Below, piece after piece: positions 1-5,920 of a DNA stretch of 45,001 nucleotides. How positions within the stretch are numbered: the stretch's first letter is position 1; each line of letters opens with the position of its first letter. The stretch is from an uncultured Prevotellaceae bacterium (GTDB taxonomy: Bacteria; Bacteroidota; Bacteroidia; Bacteroidales; Bacteroidaceae): assembly GCA_902761905.1 (NCBI GenBank), contig CACWMK010000027.1, positions 1 to 45,001 on the forward strand. The letters are read 5' to 3'. The position numbers were made by a program, and so were the translations under genes. The notes under the pieces are model-generated. The model saw nothing but the letters and a program-made list of their open reading frames with translations. It did not search any database and was not told the origin of the DNA.

Positions 1-88
1 TGTACAGGTCCGGACGCATCACGAACTTCTTACCAGGATTCTTACCAAGCTTTACTTCACGTCGCTGTGCAATTACTTTAATCGCCAT
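1..88 (-). CDS. HU-family (histone-like) DNA-binding protein, 5' part only
   Basis: Only the first 29 codons lie in the window; the gene continues off the left edge. The N-terminus begins MAIKVIAQRREVKLGKNPGK and is rich in Lys and Arg. This resembles the N-terminus of the HU-related nucleoid proteins common in Bacteroidales, and I place it there by recognition of this stretch only. The ATG at 86-88 is supported by a Bacteroidetes promoter on the same strand at 266-296, which implies a leader of about 170 nt. That leader carries a 22-bp tandem repeat and a heptamer repeat that touches the start codon. The neighbour on the other side (tonB) is divergent. The family call is tentative because the fold-defining part is missing. 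Confidence 0.5.
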   Translation of the reverse strand, partial: MAIKVIAQRREVKLGKNPGKKFVMRPDLY

Positions 89-112
89 AATGTTTAATGG
101 TTAATGTTTAAT
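89..112. repeat. Heptamer tandem repeat (AATGTTT family) touching the HU-like start codon
   Basis: The plus strand reads AATGTTT AATGGTT AATGTTT AAT. On the coding (minus) strand this is ATTAAAC-type units ending right at the ATG. Related heptamers occur at 20272-20292, 22741-22761, 31315-31356 and inside a gene at 33993-34025. Confidence 0.75.
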
Positions 113-171
113 ATTTTCAAAGTTCTCTCATTGTCGCCTATTCATCGCTTCTGTGGCCACTATTAATGTTT

Positions 172-237
172 GCAATTGCTAGATTTAACTTGCGCAATTT
201 CTAGATTTAATCCTCGCAATTTTTATCATTAAAGACC
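172..237. repeat. Degenerate 22-bp tandem repeat in the HU-like leader
   Basis: Three units start at 172, 194 and 216 with a core like GCAATTTCTAGATTTAA; the first two match well and the third is decayed. The array lies in the predicted 5' untranslated region of the minus-strand HU-like gene. Confidence 0.65.
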
Positions 238-265
238 GCCCGTCCGCTCTTTCAATTTGACAATG

Positions 266-296
266 CAAAGGTACGAAAATTTTCAATGCAAAACAA
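266..296 (-). promoter_or_regulatory. Bacteroidetes-type promoter for the HU-like gene
   Basis: On the minus strand the -7 box TACCTTTG covers 266-273 and a -33 TTG lies at 294-296, with 20 nt between. This fits the TTTG / TAnnTTTG consensus used by the Bacteroidetes primary sigma factor. Confidence 0.7.
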
Positions 297-340
297 TACT
301 TTCCCCCAATTATTTTTTGAGAAATATTATTTTTTTTCTA

Positions 341-529
341 GGCGCATCGCCGTTTAGGCGTTTAGGCGCGTCTTTTGGAAAATCGATAGGTGCGCCGTGA
401 AGTAAATCTATTATATATAATTATTATATATTATAATATATAATAATTTAAATAGAATATATACTCCCATGATGCTACTACATACAAAAATCCTAATGAC
501 GCGCCTAAACGCCTAAACGGCGACGCGGC
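341..529. repeat. 32-bp inverted repeat flanking an AT-rich core
   Basis: Arms at 341-372 and 498-529 are reverse complements except for two positions. Each contains a doubled octamer (CGTTTAGG, twice). The 125 nt between them is almost pure A/T around 405-465 and rich in TATA and TAATAT runs. The rest of the spacer from 113 to 654 holds no gene that I can support. The structure could be a non-autonomous mobile element or a cruciform-forming site; I see no transposase or DnaA box that decides between them. Confidence 0.75.
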
Positions 530-630
530 TAGATGTCTCTGTAAGACGGTGCAAACGTAGCTCAATGTGCTGTTTATCAGCGTTTAACGAAAATGGGGCT
601 CAAAAATTAACTGAATTTATGGCGAATATG

Positions 631-662
631 TTTGGTGGAGACGGGGAAAATTAGTACCTTTG
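631..662 (+). promoter_or_regulatory. Promoter of tonB
   Basis: TTTG at 631-634 and TACCTTTG at 655-662 are separated by 20 nt, a perfect Bacteroidetes promoter. It lies inside the 5' extension of the open frame, which excludes the TTG at 632 as the start and points to the ATG at 680. Confidence 0.85.
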
Positions 663-679
663 CAGGCAAAATAGTGGAG

Positions 680-1375
680 ATGGAAATAAAGAAGAGTCAA
701 GGGGCGGATTTAGAACAAAAGCGCACACAATCGTTCTTGCTGGGAATGATTGTGGTGCTGGCCTCGCTGTTTGTGCTGCTGGAATGGAATAGCGACAGTA
801 GCGGCTGGACTCTCTTTGACGATGATGATAGCCTGGAGGCTGAGGTGGAACTGTCGCCACTGAAGCGCGATAAGGACGAGGTGCCGATGATGATGCCTCA
901 GGAGCAGAAGGTGGAAAAACAGGAGTCGCAGCAGCTGCATCTGGTGGAAAACGATGTGGAGTTGCCACAAGAGCCGATTCTGCAACAGGAAACAGAGGAA
1001 GAAGAACCTACACTGAAGGCTGAAGAAGAGAAGCCACAGGTGGTGGATATGTATGACGAGCCGATAGACTTCCGTGTGGTGGAGGATCTGCCACAGTTTC
1101 CAGGTGGAGCAGCTGAGTTTATGAAGTGGCTGACAAAGAACCTGAAATATCCCCCCTCGGCCCAGCAGCGCAAAATAAAGGGTAAGGTGGTGGCGCAGTT
1201 CATAGTGAACAAGGATGGATCGCTGAGCGACCTGCAGGTGGTGCAACCGCTGGAGCCGGCCTGCGATCAGGAGGTGCTGCGTGTGCTGAAGACGATGCCA
1301 CAGTGGAAGGCGGGCATGATGAATGCCAAACCATGCAGAACGATGGTCTGCATACCAGTAGTATTTAATTTATAA
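680..1375 (+). CDS. tonB: Energy transducer TonB family protein
   Basis: This 231-residue protein should span the inner membrane once and pass proton-motive energy from an ExbB/ExbD motor to outer-membrane receptors. It shows the TonB layout: a short cytoplasmic N-terminus, one membrane helix at about residues 18-36, a long acidic and Pro/Gln/Glu-rich periplasmic linker to about residue 130, then a C-terminal TonB domain with FPGGAAEFMKWL, a KGKVVAQFIVNKDG strand and a final VCIPVVFNL. The ATG at 680 is chosen because a complete promoter occupies 631-662. Next comes a polyprenyl synthase 6 nt downstream, so they are probably co-transcribed. A candidate motor (exbB/exbD/exbD) lies 1.9 kb away on the same strand. 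The linker is acidic where proteobacterial TonB is Lys/Pro-rich. Confidence 0.9.
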   Translation: MEIKKSQGADLEQKRTQSFLLGMIVVLASLFVLLEWNSDSSGWTLFDDDDSLEAEVELSPLKRDKDEVPMMMPQEQKVEKQESQQLHLVENDVELPQEPILQQETEEEEPTLKAEEEKPQVVDMYDEPIDFRVVEDLPQFPGGAAEFMKWLTKNLKYPPSAQQRKIKGKVVAQFIVNKDGSLSDLQVVQPLEPACDQEVLRVLKTMPQWKAGMMNAKPCRTMVCIPVVFNL

Positions 1376-1381
1376 AAAGAT

Positions 1382-2356
1382 ATGTATACATCAGAAGAAC
1401 TTCTAAAGAAGGTGAATGAGGCACTCGACAATCTGGTTTATGATCGCCAGCCAGCCTCGTTGTACGATCCTATCAGGTACGTGTTGTCGATAGGTGGTAA
1501 GCGTGTACGCCCTGTGCTTACGCTGCTCACGTATAATCTCTACAAGGACGACCCACAAAGCATTATGTCGCAGGCTATCGGACTTGAGACGTATCATAAC
1601 TTTACTCTGCTGCACGACGACCTGATGGATAATGCTGATATGCGCAGAGGTCATGAGACGGTGCACAAGAAGTGGGATGCCAATCGTGCTATCCTGTCGG
1701 GCGACACAATGTTGCTTCAGGCTTTCGAGAGAGTGGAGGAGTGCGACCCAACTAAGTTGCCTGATGTGTTTAAGGTGTTTATCCAGACCACACTCGAGAT
1801 AGGTGAGGGACAGCAGCTGGATGTGGAGTTTGAGACTCGCAACGATGTGACTGAGGATGAGTATATAGAGATGATTCGCCTGAAGACCAGCGTGCTGTTG
1901 GCATGTGCTTGTAAGGTGGGTGCAATCATGGCTGGTGCATCGGCTGATGATACGGACAACCTGTATAAGTTTGGCGAGAAACTGGGACTGGCATTCCAGC
2001 TTCAGGATGATCTGCTGGATGTGTATGGCGATCCTGCTGTGTTCGGCAAGAACATCGGTGGCGACATTACATCGAACAAGAAGACCTATATGCTCATCAA
2101 TGCCTTTAACCGTGCTACACCTGCACAGCGCGAGGAACTGACCAAGTGGGTGAATGCAAAGGAATTCGACCGCAACGAGAAGGTGGCTGCAGTAACCAAG
2201 CTGTACAATGAGATAGGTATCCGCAAACTGTGCGAGCAGAAGATGGAACAGTACTATCAGGAGAGTCTGGTTTATCTTGCCAAGGTTAATGTATCCGAGG
2301 AGCGCAAGGCTGAATTGAAGGCGTACGCTGCTGATATGATGAAACGTCAGAGCTAA
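1382..2356 (+). CDS. Polyprenyl diphosphate synthase (IspA/GGPP synthase family)
   Basis: This all-alpha trans-prenyltransferase of 324 residues extends allylic diphosphates with isopentenyl diphosphate for quinones or other isoprenoids. Visible family motifs are GGKRVRP (38-44), the first Asp-rich motif DDLMD (79-83), GQQLDVEFE (143-151), a Lys-Thr pair at 168-169 and the second Asp-rich motif DDLLD (209-213). The first motif lacks the two-residue insertion of bacterial farnesyl diphosphate synthases and has Phe five residues upstream. This suggests a C20 or longer product, but chain length cannot be settled from sequence. The stop codon overlaps the tatD start by one base (2356), so translation is probably coupled. 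Confidence 0.9.
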   Translation: MYTSEELLKKVNEALDNLVYDRQPASLYDPIRYVLSIGGKRVRPVLTLLTYNLYKDDPQSIMSQAIGLETYHNFTLLHDDLMDNADMRRGHETVHKKWDANRAILSGDTMLLQAFERVEECDPTKLPDVFKVFIQTTLEIGEGQQLDVEFETRNDVTEDEYIEMIRLKTSVLLACACKVGAIMAGASADDTDNLYKFGEKLGLAFQLQDDLLDVYGDPAVFGKNIGGDITSNKKTYMLINAFNRATPAQREELTKWVNAKEFDRNEKVAAVTKLYNEIGIRKLCEQKMEQYYQESLVYLAKVNVSEERKAELKAYAADMMKRQS

Positions 2357-3132
2357 TGCAGTTCGTAGATACCCACTGTCATCTGGACGGCGAAGAGTTC
2401 AGAGAAGATATTGAAGCAGTCATCACCAGAGCCCGTGAGGCAGGTGTGGCTGCTATTGGTATACCTGGCATCAATCTGCAATCGCTAGATACCGTCATCG
2501 ACGTATGCCATCGCTATCCCAACTACTGTTACCCTATGCTGGGACTTCATCCAGAGGATGTAAAGGCCGACTGGCGTGAGGTGCTGGAGCGTATCAAGGC
2601 GGCTATCACCCCTGAAGTAATCGCAATAGGCGAGGTAGGGCTGGACTACTATTGGAGTCGTGAGTTTGAGAAAGAGCAGTTGGAGGCTTTCGAAGAGCAG
2701 GTGCGCTGGGCGGTAGAGCTGCAGCTGCCACTGATGATACATTGCCGTAAGGCTCAGAACGAGATGGTGGCAATCATCAAGAAGTATCAGAAAGATCTTC
2801 CAGGTGGCGTGTTCCACTGTTTCACTGGCAATGAGCACGAGGCTGAGGAACTGCTGCAGTTCGACCGCTTTGTGTTGGGGGTTGGTGGTGTATCCACTTT
2901 CAAGAAATCGCATCTGCCAGAAGTTCTGCCTGCTGTTGTGCCTCTGGATCGCATAGTGCTGGAAACGGATTCGCCCTATATGGCACCTGTGCCTAAGCGT
3001 GGCGAGCGGAACGAACCAGCCTACGTGGCGTACGTGCTGAAGAGGTTGGCAGAGGCTTATGGAGTGAGCGAAGAAGAGTTGGCCCAGAAGACTAATGATA
3101 ACTGCAAAAAAGTATTAAATATAAGTGTTTAA
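2356..3132 (+). CDS. tatD: TatD family metal-dependent hydrolase (DNase)
   Basis: This 258-residue TIM-barrel metal hydrolase belongs to the TatD family, cytoplasmic enzymes with 3'-5' exonuclease activity in characterised members. All metal-binding positions are recognisable: HxH at 7-9 in FVDTHCHLD, Glu93 in IGEVGLDYYW, His129 in MIHCRKA, His154 in FHCFTGN and Asp205 in LETDSPYMAP. Length matches the family. The ATG shares one base with the preceding TAA. In Bacteroidales a tatD next to a polyprenyl synthase and tonB is an ordinary arrangement and says little about function. Confidence 0.93.
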   Translation: MQFVDTHCHLDGEEFREDIEAVITRAREAGVAAIGIPGINLQSLDTVIDVCHRYPNYCYPMLGLHPEDVKADWREVLERIKAAITPEVIAIGEVGLDYYWSREFEKEQLEAFEEQVRWAVELQLPLMIHCRKAQNEMVAIIKKYQKDLPGGVFHCFTGNEHEAEELLQFDRFVLGVGGVSTFKKSHLPEVLPAVVPLDRIVLETDSPYMAPVPKRGERNEPAYVAYVLKRLAEAYGVSEEELAQKTNDNCKKVLNISV

Positions 3133-3157
3133 CCTGTGGATTATGAGGTAAATATAC

Positions 3158-3165
3158 TACCTTTG
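3158..3165 (+). promoter_or_regulatory. -7 box of the tRNA-Ser / exb promoter
   Basis: TACCTTTG lies 17 nt before the mature 5' end of tRNA-Ser. The -33 region is weak, which is common for this promoter class. Confidence 0.6.
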
Positions 3166-3181
3166 CATCCACTTAACAATA

Positions 3182-3269
3182 GGAGAGGTGCTCGAGTGGC
3201 TGAAGAGGCACGCCTGGAAAGCGTGTAAACGTCAAAAGCGTTTCGGGGGTTCGAATCCCCCTCTCTCCG
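3182..3269 (+). tRNA. tRNA-Ser (anticodon GGA)
   Basis: A complete class II tRNA folds here. The acceptor GGAGAGG (3182-3188) pairs with TCTCTCC (3262-3268, one G-T pair). The anticodon stem is CACGC / GCGTG with GGA at 3216-3218. A long variable arm is present, and the T arm is GGGGG TTCGAAT CCCCC. The discriminator base is G3269, as expected for serine, and CCA is not encoded. It reads UCC and UCU codons. It sits directly in front of the exbB-like gene, 17 nt from its ATG, and may share its transcript. Confidence 0.97.
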
Positions 3270-3286
3270 CAGGAATTTCAAACAAT

Positions 3287-4096
3287 ATGAAACGGCTGAT
3301 TTTTATTTTTTCATTCACACTGATAGGATTACTTAGTTTCGCCCAGAATGCGCCTGTAGATTCTATTGCGCCTGTAGACACTGTGGCAGTTGACTCTATG
3401 GCTGTGATGGCTGATGATATGGACGAACTGGTAGGCGAGGTAGACGAAGACGGTGGTGGTATCCACAAGCAACTGAAGACCAAGTTTGTTGATGGTAACG
3501 TGGCATTTATGTCGCTCGTAGCCTTGGCTCTTGTGCTTGGACTGGCCTTCTGTATAGAGCGAATTATCTATCTTACACTTTCTGAGATTAAAACCCACAA
3601 GTTGCTTGGTGATATTGACCAGCGACTCAAAGCTGATGATGTAGAGGGTGCTAAGACTCTATGTAGGAATACTCGTGGACCTGTTGCATCAGTGTGCTAT
3701 CAGGGTCTGCTGCATATCAAACAGCCTATAGATGCTGTAGAGCGTAGTATTACCAACTTTGGCGGACTGCAGACAGCAAACCTGGAGAAGGGTTGCTCGT
3801 GGATTAAGCTCTTCATCGCAATGGCTCCTTCGCTGGGATTCCTTGGCACCGTTATCGGTATGGTTATGGCGTTCGACAATATCCAGCAGGTAGGTGATAT
3901 TGGTCCTACCATCGTGGCACAGGGTATGAAGGTGGCGCTTATCACTACCATCTTTGGTATTGTAGTGGCACTGGTGCTGCAGCTGTTCTATAGTTACATC
4001 CTCTCAAAGATTGAGCGTCTGACAGCTCAGATGGAAGAGGCTGCTATCACACTGCTCGATATGATAACTGAATATAAACAAGCACATCATGAATAA
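3287..4096 (+). CDS. exbB: MotA/TolQ/ExbB proton channel family protein
   Basis: This 269-residue protein is the channel subunit of an ExbB/ExbD-type motor that energises TonB. After an N-terminal hydrophobic segment (MKRLIFIFSFTLIGLL, a likely signal peptide) comes an Asp/Val-rich extracytoplasmic stretch, a first membrane helix at about 72-92, a cytoplasmic domain, and the paired family helices APSLGFLGTVIGMVMAF and VALITTIFGIVVALVLQLF. A longer open frame starts upstream but would translate the tRNA-Ser gene, so the ATG at 3287 is used. The stop overlaps the next gene by 8 bases. The extra N-terminal segment is typical of Bacteroidetes versions. Confidence 0.9.
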   Translation: MKRLIFIFSFTLIGLLSFAQNAPVDSIAPVDTVAVDSMAVMADDMDELVGEVDEDGGGIHKQLKTKFVDGNVAFMSLVALALVLGLAFCIERIIYLTLSEIKTHKLLGDIDQRLKADDVEGAKTLCRNTRGPVASVCYQGLLHIKQPIDAVERSITNFGGLQTANLEKGCSWIKLFIAMAPSLGFLGTVIGMVMAFDNIQQVGDIGPTIVAQGMKVALITTIFGIVVALVLQLFYSYILSKIERLTAQMEEAAITLLDMITEYKQAHHE

Positions 4097-4448
4097 CTTC
4101 ATCTCGCCTGCAATTGCCGATGTTATGTTGTGGCTGATGTATATCACATTGGCTGCTGCAATTGCTGTGACGGCTTATTCTGTATGGCATGGATTGCGAT
4201 TCCGCAGTAAGGGAGATGATGTGGTGAATGGCGTACCTGCAGGAAAGATAGGGTGGGTGGTAGCTATAGGATTCGTGCTATGTATGGCGGCTACTTTCCT
4301 GTTTGGATCTACAGAGCCTATCACTTCGAATGGACAATTGCTTTCAGACCATTTCTGGTTGAGAGTAGCTGATATGTTTATCTATACCTCTATTATATTG
4401 ATTATCGGATGTTTCGTAAGCGCTATCGTCAGCAGATTCCGGAGCTGA
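4089..4448 (+). CDS. Small three-helix membrane protein of the exb operon
   Basis: This 119-residue protein is of unknown function. It shows three hydrophobic helices at about residues 10-32, 52-72 and 92-113, separated by short basic or polar loops such as HGLRFRSKGDD. It begins inside the last codons of exbB and ends 40 bases inside the following exbD, so all three should be translationally coupled and probably made in fixed ratio. Position alone suggests an accessory component or assembly factor of the ExbB/ExbD complex; no catalytic motif is visible. Confidence 0.75.
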   Translation: MNNFISPAIADVMLWLMYITLAAAIAVTAYSVWHGLRFRSKGDDVVNGVPAGKIGWVVAIGFVLCMAATFLFGSTEPITSNGQLLSDHFWLRVADMFIYTSIILIIGCFVSAIVSRFRS

Positions 4449-4930
4449 ACACTACATCAACTGCAGACATCTCGTTTATGCTGTTGATTTTCTTCCTCGT
4501 GACCTCATCGATGGACACGGAGAAGGGACTGCTGCGCCAGATGGCTCCACCACCATTGGAGCACGAACAGCCCAAGGATATTAATAGAGACAATGTGATG
4601 CAGGTAAAGCTGGATGCGAATAACCAGTTGACGTGTGACGGCAAGACTGTTACATATCAGCAACTGACAGCCGAAGTGCGTTCGTTGGCATTTGTTAATC
4701 GTACAGGCCATGTGGTGTCGATACAGGCAGATCCTGCTACCACGTATGAGGCATATTTCCGTATGCAGGATGCTATAGTAAGTGCCTATCATGAACTGCG
4801 TGAGGAGTATGCCCGTAAGCATTATGGTCATAGCTACGCCCAGTGTACTAACGACGAGCGAACAGCTATGAATGAGTATTATCCACAGCGTATCAGCGAG
4901 GCGCCGATACAGGAAGGAGGTGCACGATGA
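4409..4930 (+). CDS. exbD: Biopolymer transporter ExbD (first copy)
   Basis: This 173-residue protein has the ExbD pattern: a basic cytoplasmic N-terminus (MFRKRYRQQIPELN), one membrane helix STADISFMLLIFFLVTS with the proton-path Asp at residue 20, and a periplasmic domain. The periplasmic part is longer than in E. coli ExbD and has a charged C-terminal extension with many Tyr, Arg and Glu residues. It overlaps the preceding gene by 40 bases and the next ExbD by 4 bases (ATGA). Two different ExbD proteins with one ExbB suggest a heteromeric stator. Confidence 0.9.
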   Translation: MFRKRYRQQIPELNTTSTADISFMLLIFFLVTSSMDTEKGLLRQMAPPPLEHEQPKDINRDNVMQVKLDANNQLTCDGKTVTYQQLTAEVRSLAFVNRTGHVVSIQADPATTYEAYFRMQDAIVSAYHELREEYARKHYGHSYAQCTNDERTAMNEYYPQRISEAPIQEGGAR

Positions 4931-5379
4931 GGCCAATGAAGAGTATGTTTCATCAGAGTCGCAGGAGTGTGCCATCGCTCAATGTGGCCTCGATGCCTGA
5001 TCTGATATTTACTGTGCTCTTTTTCTTCATGATTGTTACGCACATGCGTAGCGATGAAGTGAAAGTGCGCTTGCAGGTGCCCGCAGGTGTAGAGGTACAG
5101 AAGTTGGCCAACAAGCAGGCTGTGGTGAATATATATATAGGAAGGCAGGGTGACAAGTGGGCAGTCCAAATGAATGGTAATATCGTTGCTCCTGCTGATA
5201 TTCCTGCTAGTATAGAGCATATACGCAGTGGTCTCTCGGCCGAGAATCAGTCGCGCCTGACGGTATCATTGCGAGTAGATAAGAAGGCTCCTATGGGTTT
5301 GGTGAGCGAGGTGAAACACAACCTTCAACAAGCCTATGCCTTAAAGATTAATTATAGTGCAACTGAAATCAAAAAATAG
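4927..5379 (+). CDS. exbD: Biopolymer transporter ExbD (second copy)
   Basis: This is a second ExbD-like protein of 150 residues. The membrane helix reads SMPDLIFTVLFFFMIVTHM and carries the conserved Asp at residue 25. The periplasmic domain follows the usual pattern and includes VVNIYIGRQGDKW and an APMGLVSEVKHNLQQAYALK helix-strand near the end. It starts at an ATGA overlap with the first exbD. The two paralogues differ clearly in sequence, so this is not a recent duplication. Confidence 0.9.
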   Translation: MRPMKSMFHQSRRSVPSLNVASMPDLIFTVLFFFMIVTHMRSDEVKVRLQVPAGVEVQKLANKQAVVNIYIGRQGDKWAVQMNGNIVAPADIPASIEHIRSGLSAENQSRLTVSLRVDKKAPMGLVSEVKHNLQQAYALKINYSATEIKK

Positions 5380-5387
5380 CTACTATT

Positions 5388-5870
5388 ATGGTTAAGATTG
5401 ACGAACTCGACAGACAGATATTGAGTCTGATAGCAGCAGATGCCAGAATTCCGTTCCTGGAGGTGGCCCGTGCTTGTAATGTGAGTGGTGCTGCCATTCA
5501 CCAGCGTATTCAGAAGTTGAATAGCATGGGTGTGCTCAAAGGCTCACAGTTCCTAATTGAACCTGAGAAGATAGGTTACGAAACATGTGCATATATCGGA
5601 TTGAATCTTAAGGATCCTGCCCGTTTTGATGAGGTTCTGGAGCGATTGAAGCAGATCCCTGAAGTGGTGGAGTGCCATTACACCACAGGTAATTTCGATA
5701 TGTTTATCAAACTGTATGCACGTAATAATCATCACCTGCTGACGATTATTCATGATAAGCTGCAGCCGCTCGGCCTGTCTAGCAGTCAAACGCTGATATC
5801 TTTCCATACAGCGATTGACCGCCAGTTGCCGATTGCAGATATACTGACTAACGAGGAAGAGACTGAATAA
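5388..5870 (+). CDS. Lrp/AsnC family transcriptional regulator
   Basis: This 160-residue regulator has an N-terminal winged helix-turn-helix (IDELDRQILSLIAADAR, then VARACNVSGAAIHQRIQKL at about 25-43) and a C-terminal RAM ligand and oligomerisation domain starting near residue 65 (TCAYIGLNLKD, then VVECHYTTGNFDMFIKL). Family members sense amino acids or related metabolites. It follows the second exbD by 8 nt with no promoter of its own visible, so it may be expressed with the exb genes; its targets cannot be inferred. The gene on the far side (GH3) is convergent. Confidence 0.9.
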   Translation: MVKIDELDRQILSLIAADARIPFLEVARACNVSGAAIHQRIQKLNSMGVLKGSQFLIEPEKIGYETCAYIGLNLKDPARFDEVLERLKQIPEVVECHYTTGNFDMFIKLYARNNHHLLTIIHDKLQPLGLSSSQTLISFHTAIDRQLPIADILTNEEETE

Positions 5871-5920
5871 CCAGGTTTCCAGTCTTCAGTCCGTCGCTCA
5901 TCGATGGTAATGACTATTTA

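Noticed and set aside
172-237. CRISPR array
   Set aside because: The repeats are directly adjacent, without spacers, and no cas genes are present. No other regularly spaced array was seen in the window.
341-529. Chromosomal replication origin
   Set aside because: The AT-rich core between repeats is suggestive, but no DnaA boxes and no dnaA, dnaN or gidA neighbours are visible.
632-679. TTG start for the TonB protein
   Set aside because: The promoter's -33 and -7 boxes lie across this stretch, so the transcript starts after it.
3188-3286. N-terminal extension of the exbB-like frame
   Set aside because: It translates the tRNA-Ser gene; the signal-like N-terminus begins at 3287.
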